Source of the DNA: Papilionanthe hookeriana x Papilionanthe teres
Lineage: Eukaryota; Streptophyta; Magnoliopsida; Asparagales; Orchidaceae
Assembly: GCA_022702705.1 (NCBI GenBank)
Contig: CM040424.1
Span: 77,689,452-77,753,451, forward strand
Direction of reading: 5' to 3'
DNA length: 64,000 nucleotides
Shown here: piece after piece, positions 34,328-47,209 of the stretch
How positions within the stretch are numbered: the first letter of the stretch is position 1
How the letters are laid out: each line of letters opens with the position of its first letter
Position numbers and translations under genes: made by a program
The notes under the pieces: model-generated
Databases searched by the model: none
What the model saw: the letters and a program-made list of their open reading frames with translations, nothing else
Told to the model about the DNA's origin: nothing

Positions 34328-35032
34328 ATGTCACTTGCCTGCGGTCTGCCCCTCATTGAGTGTGTATACTGCCTTGCCTGTGCCCGTTGGGCTTGGAAGC
34401 GCTGCATCCATAACGCCGGCCATGACAGCGAAAACTGGCCCATGGCCACCATTGAAGAATTCGAGCCAGTCCCCCGAATATGCCGTTATATACTAGGGAA
34501 CTATGAGGATGATCTTGAACACCCTCAATGGGAGCCTCCAAGAGGTTACAACATGAATCCTCAGTGGGTTGTTCGCCGCAAAACTTATGAAGACACCCGT
34601 GGCCGTGTGACACCTTACTTGCTCTACGTCGACCATGACCATGCTGACATTGTTCTTGCCATAAGAGGCCTAAATTTGGCGAAAGAAAGCGATTATGCTG
34701 TACTGCTTGATAACAGGCTTGGAAAGAGGAAAATTGATGGAGGTTATGTTCATAATGGGCTGTTAAAAGCTGCTGCTTGGGTGTTGGATGCAGAATGTGA
34801 TACTATAAAGGAGTTGCTGGATAAGTATCCTGATTATACTCTCACTTTTGCTGGACATTCTCTTGGATCTGGTGTGGCTGCAATGCTGGCAATGTTGGTT
34901 GTTCAGAATCGACAGAAGTTGGGTAATATTGAGAGAAAGAGGGTTCGATGTTATGCAATAGCACCAGCTAGGTGTATGTCCCTCAATTTGGCTGTTAAAT
35001 ATGCTGATGTGATAAACTCAGTTGTGCTTCAG
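34328..35032 (+). CDS. Lipase coding exon 1
   Basis: 235 codons ending '...INSVVLQ'. The exon ends CTTCAG with intron beginning GCAAGA, a GC donor in otherwise ideal context. Continuing translation past 35032 gives only intron-encoded residues. Confidence 0.93.
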
Positions 35033-38000
35033 GCAAGAAGTCTTTCCTCCTCTTTTGATTTATGAATTCTGATAAAGTGTTGGATTGGATTTATATGATG
35101 TTAGCTGACGTCAAATGGCTCACTTAAATGTTTCTTTTTTTCTCTTTAAAGTACTGCCATCGACATAATTTAAATGCACTTTATTGTTTTGGTGAAATAT
35201 ACCTTTTCATGAATAGTTAAGGTGGCATATGTATAAATTGAAGTTTAGGAGCTAATATGTAAATACATAGGAATTGTGTGATATCTATGTCAATCTTCCT
35301 TTTGTTTTTTTCTTCTTCTTCTTCAAACAATGCAATATTTTATTGAATGCAGAACATGTATCCATTTTATTAGCATGTTAACAGCCTTCTCTTTTTTTAG
35401 ATGCTATTGTAAGCTTTTGTAACTTTTTACGTTTTGCATGTTTCTTCATGCAATGCTTATACCAGTTTAGGCTTATCTTTTGTAAGTATGGTCAGATCCA
35501 ATCCAATAGTGCCAGTGAATATTTAATGCATTTGTATTATTAGAAATTGTATTTGGATTATCCTTTTGACTGTTTGTAATTGCATTTATAACATAAAGAG
35601 CATGTGGAATTAGGTGATATGGGATAATAATAATAATGATTTTGGTGGCATTGTTGTTATATATGATGCTAATGATATCATACTTTGGTTTTTACCAAAT
35701 CAAACATAAAGTGGCACTATATAAATATATATATTTTGGGTGGGGAGGATGAGACTATTATTTGCATCTTGATGGCACAATCATCATCATATAGGATGTC
35801 ACTTTTTTTTTTTAATTTTTTTATGGTCGGCTTTATAAAACTTCTCTTTCGACTTCTACAAAGTGCTATGCAGAGTTTTAGCTCTATTTTGTGTCAAGTA
35901 TTATTATTATTATTACTATTATTATTATTATTATTATTATTGTTTTGATAAAACATCTAGTCATGGTATGCGCGATCTCCTCCATCATATATGCACAAAT
36001 CACCTTCAGTCTATTTTTCACAACCTTATTTTCAATAGATGCTACTTTTACCATCTTTCATATATAATCATTTGTTTGAGTGCATGATTTATTTTAGTGA
36101 ACGATCATGTTATATTATATTATGGAATGATTAAATTCTTCGAATATGTTGATTTGTGATAGAGATAAGTGGGTGATTAAGGTGGATAAATATCCCAAGA
36201 AAGCAATGTGATTGGACAATGTGTAGCGGATTATAAACAAATTTTTTAAATTGCTATTATATTTAATCTTTTATAATTAATTTGAAGATTAGAAAGCAAA
36301 GAAGGCTTATTGGCAAAATGACATAGAAGAATTGTACAGCAGCTTGCTCAAAATAAGAACGAACAAATAGAAGAGAGTGTGATCTTTGTTTACAGCACCT
36401 TTCCAATTAAATCAATGGAAGTTATCCTTATTGTTATTTTGCTCTCATCTTAAAAGCATTAACATAACTTTTGTGTTGTGCTTACTAATGGCTAAATTTG
36501 ATGTGTTATTATAACGTTCTAATGCCAGTTTTTAAGTTTTGAAGGTTTTGATAATTATATTGATGAATTCTCTGGTGAGATCTCCTAAGATTCCTATAGG
36601 TTTGGTCATTAAACCCTGTGAGAGGCCTTCTTTATGAATATTCAAATTAAATTTGACAAAGTAGTTAAACAATTGGACTTTTCTATATGATTAAGTTTAG
36701 TTTTTCATTGAGATTGCAAGTGATTTGTGTAGTTTTTTAAACCAAAGAAAATAATGGTGATACAATGCATTCTATGGCATGGTATTAGTTTTGAGATGTC
36801 CTTTTTTACTCTTGAAAATATTATGTAAGGAAAGCATTTCATATCTAATGAGTTATGTAGGTTTTGGTTTATTTTAATGTATCATAGAATTTTATACCTG
36901 ATTTTGTACCATTAATAGAGGGGATTCTATAAATAATATTGAAAGATTTTTTCTGCTAATATGATATCATAGTGGGATTAGGGCCTCCATTTGCCTCTAC
37001 CATCAGGGTGACCGGACACTCGAAACCTTTCTCACTTTCCTCTGTGACGTAAATTTTGCTTTGATCGACATTTAATGCGTCCTGCTCGTCCACAACTTCC
37101 ATTGTCAAATCCCTTATGCTTCTGATTTTCTTATCTAGTTGGGGCTTTGAAAGGCGCTCGCGTTCATGGTGTGGTCCACATCCTTATTGTTTTGGGGCAT
37201 TAGGAATGAATATTGAGTAGTATGGAGTTGCAAATGTTGATTAGGTTAGGTCCTAGAGATTTTCGAAGCTAGCTAATACATTTTCTAAGGTTTAGTTCAT
37301 TGATGAGTGAATCGAGGTTTCCTTTGGGCACCCCATAGTTAATTACACTATTGGCCTGATGCTTGACAACACCCGTAAGAATGCCACCATGCTTTTGATT
37401 AGTAGTTGGAAGTTAGATTTATAGTTGTTAATTAAATGAGATGAATAGTCAACTTGATCAAAATCATATTGTTTTTATTGTTATCTAATTGCCCACAACA
37501 TTGTGCTCCTTAAAAGGATCAAATTTATTGAGGTTGATTGTCATTTCATTTGGGATGCTTTGATTTCCAATCCAATAAGATTGTCACTCCTTGTATCTCT
37601 AATTCAAACGAAGTGGCAGTTATTTGATTCATCTCATATTCATGTTGATTGCTTACTCCATTGGACAATCACTTGATTTAGCTAGAGGGTCTTCTAGTTG
37701 ATCCTTATTGCCTTCGTCTTTTTGTGGACATTGGATCAATTACTACATATTTATGCTTTGCGGGCGAGTGATGATCAGATTAATGATAGAAGGTTTAGAG
37801 ATGTGTGAAAAAAGGCCAAGGAAGAGGTTCGGGTTTGATTTGTGGCATAAGGTTTGCCAATGATTGATACCAGCATGTAAATTTGAAACATATGTGGATT
37901 GTGTTCTTAGGTTTTGTTGATGCTAAGTTGCGTTGGTTACACCTTTTAGGGTTTGGAGTGACCAATCCCATTTCTTTCAGGTTCTTCATATTGGAGTAAA

Positions 38001-41000
38001 AATCAGTTTTCATGAGATTTTAATTTGTTTATACCTGTTGGCTTCTTTATTGTCAATATAGTATCCTTATTCGCCACTTATAAAAGTTTTTCAAGGAAAT
38101 AACCTTAACCTAGGCTCTTTGACTATTTTTGTTTATTATTATTATTATTATTATTATTACAGAAAACCCATTATATCGAAGAGATCAACTATTATATTTT
38201 AAAAGTTTTGATGCATTATACATAACTAAGGGTAGAAGGAACCTCATTTTGCTTTATGTTTTTTAGAACAATTCAGTTAGTTTCCTAGTGTTTTTTGAAT
38301 TCTCATTGAGATTGATTGTATTAGTTTGCACAGTATAACCGAGCTAGCCAATTGTTATATATTTCCAACCTAGGACTAATCATGTAACTTATAGATGAAC
38401 ATCACTTCTTTATACTTACTGAAACACCCTTTCTGGCTTCGTAATTTCAAGTATACCTAATTATAACTAGAAAATGTGCAATGGTTTGTCATAAGTTTCT
38501 TTCTTGTGAAAGAGTTTTCGTATTGCTAGTTCTTCGGAAGTTATATCTTTCTAGTCACTTTTGAGAAGTGCTTATTGTTGAATGCTAGTTTTGATTTCTT
38601 TGTTTGATCTTCTTATTAGGGTTGTCCAAAAAGCTTGTTGTTCATGAACAGCTCTTGTTCGGCTCACTAAGTGTTTCTTGTTTGATTTGTCGTTAAATAA
38701 ACAAGTCGAACACGAATAAATTTTTTGAGCTCAATCTATAAACAAGGCGAACACAAATAATTTTTTTTCGATCATGTTCGACTTATTTTGGCTTGAATTA
38801 ATTAAATAATAAATACATAACATGTAAAAGTTAAAATAATAATATATCTGATATGATATAAAAAATTTGACTTGTTTAAAGGTAATAAACAAAACTTATG
38901 TGTTAGATCTGTAAACACATAAGAATTGGGTAGTATTTATGTAAATGACCTTAGAATTTTTAGATATATAAATACATAATAATAGGGTGGTATGTAGAAA
39001 TTTTAATATTTAGGTGTTAGGTAAATACATAAAATTGGGTGGTATCTATGTAAATTCTCCAAGACATACCCCTCCCCCGCCGCACCCCCGCCGCACCCCC
39101 GCCCCTCCCCGCCCCACCCACCCCTGACATTTTTAGTCATTAGGAGTTACATATGTAAATACATATATTTTTGGTGTTATCTATGCAAGTATCCATGGAA
39201 CTACATACTCCATGAACCCGGCCCGCCTACCTACTAGTATTGCTTACCTTTTAGTCCCACATCGGCAATACAAATCTAGACAATTTGAGAAGCTGTATAA
39301 GTTAGTGGAAGAGTGGCAGGTGTTGTAACACTCAACTTGATGAGCTTTTTGATTAATCAAGCTCAAATTTGAAGTGAGTGCGATCTCGCTATAAATTTAT
39401 TTTATGCAGTAAAAAACAATTCTGAATCAGCTTTGCCTACGAACAATATTTAAATTTATTAATAATTTTCGTAACGAGATTATTTCGAGCCGAACACGAG
39501 ACAAAATCGAACATATTTCAAACCAAACATGAGTTGACTCTTAGCGAACAATTTTGTAAACAAGTTGAATTCGAACAACTAAAATTTCGAACAAGTCAAA
39601 CATGCACAAGCCCTGGGCTTGCTCAAGCCTAGCTCGTGTATAACCCTACCTACATCTTATATTTTTGAATGCATCGACTATGCCAATAGGATCTCGCAAT
39701 TTTGATCATAGTAGCATGGGAAGTTGGTCCTTTTTGAGATTGTGATTTAAGAACAAGTTATGCAAATATAAGATGCAGCCAAGAGTAAAAGATCCCAAAA
39801 TATCTTGAAAACTGGGAAAAAAATCTGTTTGTGTCCTCATTTTTTGTGGTTTCATATTGAGTTATGTAAGAAAATCACATAATCCTTTTCTTTTTATAGA
39901 TTGTTAAGAGCCATGGCATCATCATCATACTTAATTTTAGATTTTGGTATTAATCCAATTTTATAGCCTATAAATTTTCGTTGCATTGAAATATTCAGTG
40001 ACAAAGTCGTTACTTTGTCTTGATTGTTAAGAGCTCTCATAGATGAGACTAGATTATTTCACTTTTGAGTAGGTTTCTCTGATAGCTTCTCGAACATTCT
40101 TTGTGATTATTAAGAATATATGATTACTGATTTCATGCATCATGGTGTTTCATAACCATGTCATGATCTTGAAATTTGCTTCGCCCTAAAATAAAATTTT
40201 TTGGTCTTTTTCCGAAGAGAATCAATAAAATAATGGATTTTATTCCTTTTCTCATAGAATATTTTGTTCATTCAAATAAAAAAAAGTTTTAAGCATTTGA
40301 AATTTGCCTTTAGTCAGATTTATTATTCTTGATGGTTGAGTTTTGCAAGGGAAATAAAAAAAATCAGGCATGATGAGAAGATGAATGAAAGGTAATGCTA
40401 AAGGTTGGGAAGAGGACCATGTGCATGTTCTCATATCATATAGAAAAGAAGTGTTGAGAAAACGTATTCCCCAATTATTATTTAGTATGCAAATTTTGTA
40501 GAAAATTATTAGAAACTACCAATTACAAAGAATTTAAATGTTAAAATTGCTATCCAAAACTTCTTACCTTGACTGGTGGGAGGAGGGATAATATGTAGCA
40601 CTCCTCTTTTCATGTTAAGATGTGAATATGTGACATTCACCTATATATTTTAAGTATATATGAATCAATATCACATATTTTTTCCTTTAGCACATGAGTT
40701 TCATTATTTAGCACATGTATACGGCTTCTTTCATTCCTTATTTAGCAATCCTAATACTTTTAACAATGACGTCTCAAGAAATTCTTTCTACCCATGAAAA
40801 TCTTCAAATGATGTTGAAATAGTAAAAAAAATATGGTTATAAACTATCAAAACTGAAACCTAGACAAATGCAAGCGAAAAAAGTCCTAAAATGTTGAACT
40901 ATTAAATTAGTACCCACTATTCACAATGCTAGTTTGCATTATTACCACTATTATTATTTCCCTTACTCAATGGCAAGTCATAAGAATGGGTCTAGGAATA

Positions 41001-44000
41001 CTTACCACAGTGAAAAATGAAGGGAGTTATCACTACACTAATTTTTTTTTTCCTCAATATGATCCTCTAGTTGAGCTTATAACCTAAACATATTTAAATA
41101 TTTCTTTTTTCACTCTTTGGGATCTAATTATAGTGCTCTTAAAAACTTGGTAGCATGAAGTATATTCGAGTCGTAGCACCGCTTTTGTCCTTTGGCTAAG
41201 TCATATGCTGAGAATTCGCGCTATACACATGCGACATAGAAGATTATATTATGCCTCGTATCTTTCTCAGGACATGCAGGCAAGAGTGCGTGCGAACCCT
41301 TCAAATTGGTCTGCTCTTTTATGTTTTTTATGGGTCCATGATTCCCTTATGCTTTCAGCATTTCAAGATTTTCATTAGACTATAAAGGCTGTTGCTTATT
41401 TTTTTTAATTTTGCACTATCAATGTTTTATTTGTATGTCTTGGCCTTTTTCCTTTGTCATATCATAAGCTTTGTGAAATGAAAAAGCTTGTATTTGGCTT
41501 TCCTTAGCTTTTTCGCTTTGTTCTGACAATTCAGTATATTTGCTGAGAGTTTAAACTGTTTTTTTTTTGGAAGATTTACATACATACCACTTATTTCCTA
41601 CGTATTTACATATCTATCACCTATACTTCAATTATCACCTACATATCACCTTATCGATGCATGAAAGTGTATTTCACTTTTAAAAAGTTAAAATAGTGAT
41701 ATTTTTTATGTGGGTAAGAGGTCAAATTTAGGGGTTGGATATGGAAATACATAGGAATTGGGTTGTATCTATGCAAATGTCCCTTCTTTTTTTCACCTTA
41801 GAAAAGAATTTGCATCTAAATATTTTGTGCATGTATGTTCTGTGTGCCAGTGCCATTACTAAATGAACAAGGTTTTTGTTTATTTTTTTATTTTAAATAC
41901 GCAAGCCAACCCTAATACATTTCACAAATTACGTCAACCATATGTTTTGGCCATGCAACACCATCATATATATGAAATGAGTGTGGCATATATAGCCTAC
42001 TGACCCTTCTAAACACCATTTTGATTATTTGAATGAAGTAGGTGAATGCTGGAAACTGTTATTTCATGAAGATTTTAGATGATATTTTTAGAGTTTTAAA
42101 ATCTTTATATCTCATGAAGATTTTAGATGATATTTTTAGAGTTTTAAAATCTTTATATCTTTCTCCTCTTGAAATTAAAATTAACTTCAGCCTTCTAACT
42201 ATCTTGCTGAACTAACTTGAATTTTGTTGATGACCTTCTATTGCAGGATGATTTCTTACCTCGGACAGCTACTCCTTTGGAAGACGTTTTCAAGTCACTT
42301 TTCTGGTATAGGCATCATTCTTTCTTCATTGAACTTCAACTGGTAGCATTGAAGTCTATTGACAAAACATTGATAGATATCACAACGATTTAGTTTACAC
42401 GTCCAAGTAAAAGTCCTTATTTTCTGTCGTTATAAAAAAAGGGGGTATTTACATACCTAACACACAATTCTTATATATTACATATGTAACACATATCACT
42501 GAAACCTTTGACACCATGTCAAAAATATCACTATCACTTAAAAAACAGTGAGGATGAGGTAAAGAAATTACCTGTGGAGGAAGCCATTTCACGGTAAAAG
42601 AGCTGTAACAAGAAGAAGGTAAATGACAGGGTAGCTAAAGCTTATAATGGTATTCATCCTCGTTGCTAACTTTTAGGTTCAGGTCCTTTTATAGAGCACA
42701 AAGAAACATCTAGAGAAAAGACATAAAGTATAAGTTATGTGTGGTGATAATAGAAAATCAGTTGAGATATTATTTTGTCTCCTTTTTAAAGGTAGTGGAG
42801 AGCATTCCTCTATTATCCCCCCTCAAACTAATGCTGAACTTTGTTGAAGTGTCAGCTTGTTTTGAAGTGAGTTGAAGCGAGGTGTTGAAAAAGACTTTGT
42901 AAAGATATCAACGACTTTTTATGTATTGGGAATATGTCTGATATCAATCTTCTTAGAGATATTATTTTTTCTCGAATGAAGTGATAGTCTATCTTGATGT
43001 ACTTCGCGTGAGCATGGAACATTGGATTATGAGCTATTGCTTGAACGGAGATGTTTTCACTTCGGATAATACTGGGGGATAAGTCTGAGATCTGAAATTC
43101 GTGTAAGAGCCGACAGAACCATAGACGTCGGTGGCTGCAGTGGAAAGAGCTCAATATTTGGCTTTAGCTGATGACCTTGCTATCATTGGTTGCTTCTTGA
43201 CTTGCCATGAGATGAGGTTGTTGCCGAGGAACGAACAATGTCTTGTGTTGGACTTTCGGTCATGTGGATCATCCACCTAGCTGGAATAGGAGAATGAGTG
43301 AACAATAAGAGGCCTGAGTGTAACAGGTAGATTGAAACCAAGGGTACCCTTGATGTAGTAAAGTAGTTGTTTAAGTTGGTTGAAGTGGATACATAGTGGC
43401 TGTTGGAGATGTTGGGAGAGGGTATTAATGACAAAGTTAATGTCGAGACGGGTTATAGTGGGTATTGTATTGAGCGGACTAATTGTTGGTAGGTAAATGG
43501 GTTGGGATGTGGTTGGTTTAGGTCGGTGTGTGTTTATTTTGAGGAAGAGAATCAGTTTGAAGAGAGTTTGCATTCGATTAGGCCTCTCCGAAGCGTAAGC
43601 TGTTTGATGAAGAAACATATCTTGGTTGGTGTGTACAGTGATTACACCGAGAAACGTGGAGACGGGTTCCAAAGTATTCGTGGAGAATTTATGCTTGAGC
43701 CTTAGTAGTAGATTATCAATGAATTTGTAGTTGTTTCCTATAAGTAAGATGTCGTCCACGTAGAGGACTTGATTTTATACGTCCATTTGCTTCATAGAAT
43801 GGGCTGATCGAGTGGTTTAGGCACTAGTGTCCACGTTCCTTGTTTCTAGAGAGTGTTGAATTCGTCGTTCATTGCTTGCACCCATTGTGGATATTTTGAT
43901 GCTTCCTGAAATGTTAGTGGCTCAATTTCATTGATAACGGAGTGTTGTAGATTGAAGATGGATTTGGGTTTAAGGTATCCAAATTTATATATAGGGATCA

Positions 44001-47000
44001 TTGGATGATGTGGTGGGTGAGAGTGGTATGAGGTGGAAATGAGGTGCAAGAAGTATGTGGGGAAGTCGTGGGTGAGGTAGAGAATTGAGCAGGGGTAGTA
44101 GTTGAAGTAGAGTTTGGGGAAATGTATTAGTCTAGTTTTTGGTGGCAAAGGAAGTGAGTCGTATTGATGGACGAAGGGAATAGTGTTAATTGGTGTGGAT
44201 TGGGAGGTGATGTGATAGTACATGAGGCGACTGAAGGTTGTTTGTAGGATATGATTGTTCGTTAAAGGTAACATGGTGTGATATGAAAATTTTGCCTCTT
44301 ACGGGTCGAGGCACATAGCCTTTAATGTTGTCAGGGTAGCCAAGGAATGAATGTTGGTGGAGCGTTGAGCGAGTTTGTGACGGTATGATGGAGGTAACAT
44401 GGAAAGCAGACGTATCCAAATGCTCAAAGATGTTTATAGTCGGGTGGTTTGCTGTAGGGTAGTTGTTATGGGGATTGATTGAGGGTGTTGGGTGAAGGCA
44501 TGCGGTTAATTAGGCATGCCTTAGTGAGGATTTTATCAGGCCAGAATTAGAGTGGTAGGTTGGATGTGGCTATGAGTGCTCTTGCGGTTTCAAGGATGTG
44601 GCGATGTTTTCTTTCAGCCAGACCATTTTGCTCTAGGGTATAGGGTGATGAAAATTGGTGAATGATATCGTGTGTGTGGCTAGGAAGTCGTCGAATTGGC
44701 TGTTATGGCATTCACCACTGCCATCGGACCTTAGGTTTTTTATAGCTATGTTAAATTGTTTCTCCATTTCTTCTTTAAATTTTATAAAATGAGTTAGAAC
44801 TTTTGATTTCTGAGTCATAGGAGTTACCCAAGTATATCTTGTAGTATCATCAACAAGTATATCTAGAAATCGAGTGGATTTCTAGATGGATTGATGTTCC
44901 TTCCACACCCACAGAAGGACTTGCAGCCTCTTCCACGTTGTGAGTATAGAACCATAATGTAGATTTGATTATTGTGGACTAGTGGAGTTATCGTTGGAGA
45001 TGTTAATCTCTTTACTCTGAGCAGAGAGTATAGATCTTCGAGACTGATTGGAGTTAAAGAGGTCCTCACTGTTTTGAATGCCTGGTATGCCGGTGGCAGT
45101 CCTTTGAGTTTGTAGAGTATAATGTCCTTTGTATCAACTAAGGAATTTGATGTAGCTATGTTATCTACTAGGAATTTAACTTGTGTTAAGTATTGCACCA
45201 TGGTTTGGTTCTTCATCAACACATTGTGTAGCTTGTTTTTGAGCTATATAAACTTTGAAATGTTTGTGGATTGTTGGCGTTTTTCCAACGTGACCCAGAT
45301 TTCCCTGCAACTATCAAGATTAATAACATGGGACAGTATAGCGTTTGATACCGTGGATACTTGGGCTGGTGCCAAATTTTGGCCTACTAGCATCCATGTG
45401 TTGTAAGTTCAGTTTGGAGTGGATCTGCCGGCGGCATTTGTTGTGTTGTGAGGTGGTTCGAGTATAGGCCCACCGATGAAGCCTATAAAACCATTGGTCT
45501 TGATAATCTTCAAAACCTGAGATTGCCATAATGGGTAGTTGTTGGTTGAGAGAGGGGTGGTGACAACATTCTTGATGCTCGAGACGAGAAACTCGAGGGA
45601 GGGAGGAATCGTTGTTCTTTAATGCCGAGAGAGGCCAGGCCTTCTTTGAAAGTAGAGGTGGAGTCTTCCATATGTGTTGTTACGCAATGGGCTCTGATAC
45701 CATGTAAAACAGTGAGGATGAGGTATAGAAATTAACTGTGGAGGAATCCATTTAACGGTAAAAGAGCTGTAGCGAGAAGAAGGTAAAAGATAGGGAAACT
45801 AATGCTCATAATGGTGTTTTGCCTCACTGTTAACTTTTAGGTACAGGTCCTTTTATAGGCCAAAAAGAAACATCTAGAGAAAAGGCATAAAGTAATGAGT
45901 GGCGATAACAGAAAATCAGTCGAGATATTATTTGGTGTCCTTTTTTAAGGTGGTGGAGTGCATGCCTCTATCATCACTAACATTTGAAAAGTGAATACAC
46001 ATTTTCATGCATAGTTTTTTAATACCAAGCTGTTATAATTAAAAAATATCAAACCTTGATATGTAAATGCATAAGAATTATGTGGTATGTAACCTCATAA
46101 TGGCTTTCGTTAATGGTATATTTCTAAATATATACATTATGTACTTTTGGTTATTTCAAGTCATTTCGGCGGTATATTAGAAAACTGATATTTGTTATTT
46201 TCTTCCTACAGTTTGCCTTGTTTGTTGTGTCTAAGGTGTATGAGAGATACATGTATACCAGAAGAAGTCATGTTAAGAGACCCGCGACGGCTATACGCTC
46301 CAGGCCGACTATATCACATTGTTGAAAGGAAGCCATTCAGGTAAGTTTTATTTTGAGATCATGGTTATTACACGTGAAGCAAATGATCAACATTTCCAGC
46401 TTTTTTTTTTCTTTTCTGGTGTTGTAAGGAATTTACTTTTCTCCTTTGGCTGCCTTCATTAATGGTGTAATGCAACTCAAATACAATAAATTTTAAATTT
46501 TTTCATTTGGCTGGATGTAAATGAATTCAAAAGCCACCCTTTTGTTCAAATTTTGGTGTATTTGTAATTTGTATGTGAATATGACTTGATTCGGCTGCTT
46601 TCCAAATACGCCGCACGAACTGTTGCTGCCACCAACCCCCACCGTCTCCATTATCCACCGCCGCCATCTCCTCCACGGTAAACTGCCTGCCGTCACCAGC
46701 CTTCACCAATGTCACCATCTGATGTTGGGTTTTAGGTTGATTATATTTTACTTAGTGTTCCTATTAAGAATCCTGATCCATAACTGATCTCGGAGCATGC
46801 TTCTATATGATTTATAGTTGATTTTAAAGTTGACTTGCGTATTTGACTTTTATCTTTTAATTTTTTTTTTCTGTTGCTCATCAGGTGTGGAAGATTGCCA
46901 CCAGTTGTGAGAACAGCAGTGCCAGTTGATGGCAGGTTTGAGCACATCGTCCTATCATGCAATGCCACGTCTGATCATGCTATAATTTGGATAGAAAGAG

Positions 47001-47145
47001 AATGCCAGTGGGCTCTGGATGTAAGCTTTGTAACTCTCTTTTAATCAAACAAATCCAAATTTTGTAGCGCTCAAAAAGTTTATGATGATTCCTCATGGAG
47101 CAGCATATATGCTAAGGTGGTGGCATTTGGCTTATGTTATATTTT

Positions 47146-47209
<64 letters not shown>

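Larger units (their letters stand above)
38617..39648 (+). mobile_element. Non-autonomous hAT-like element with nested repeats
   Basis: Ends 'TAGGGTTGTCC' and, reversed, 'TAGGGTTATAC'. Both flanks inside carry 'CGAACACGA' and 'AACAAGT' subterminal wording shared with the hAT end at 62102. Nested in it are family-A pieces (38870-39075 and 39125-39195), a C-rich tract and an snRNA-type promoter motif. No exact 8-bp target duplication was found, so the ends are provisional. Confidence 0.5.
42539..45973 (-). mobile_element. Non-autonomous Ty1/copia element with both LTRs and 5-bp target duplication
   Basis: Minus-strand element inside lipase intron 2. The LTRs are 42539-42815 and 45703-45973, visibly similar but diverged. 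TCACT at 42534-42538 and 45974-45978 is the target duplication. Next to the 5' LTR, 'TGGTATCAGAGC' (complement near 45690-45702) is the initiator tRNA-Met primer-binding site. A 'TTTGAGGGGGG' polypurine tract adjoins the 3' LTR. Pol order is gag, integrase, RT, RNase H, typical of copia, with large internal deletions. Confidence 0.92.

Noticed and set aside
34353..34613. 86-codon minus-strand ORF
   Set aside because: Antisense shadow of lipase exon 1.
35685..36087. ORFs with Leu or Tyr runs
   Set aside because: Produced by the (TTA)n microsatellite in a lipase intron.
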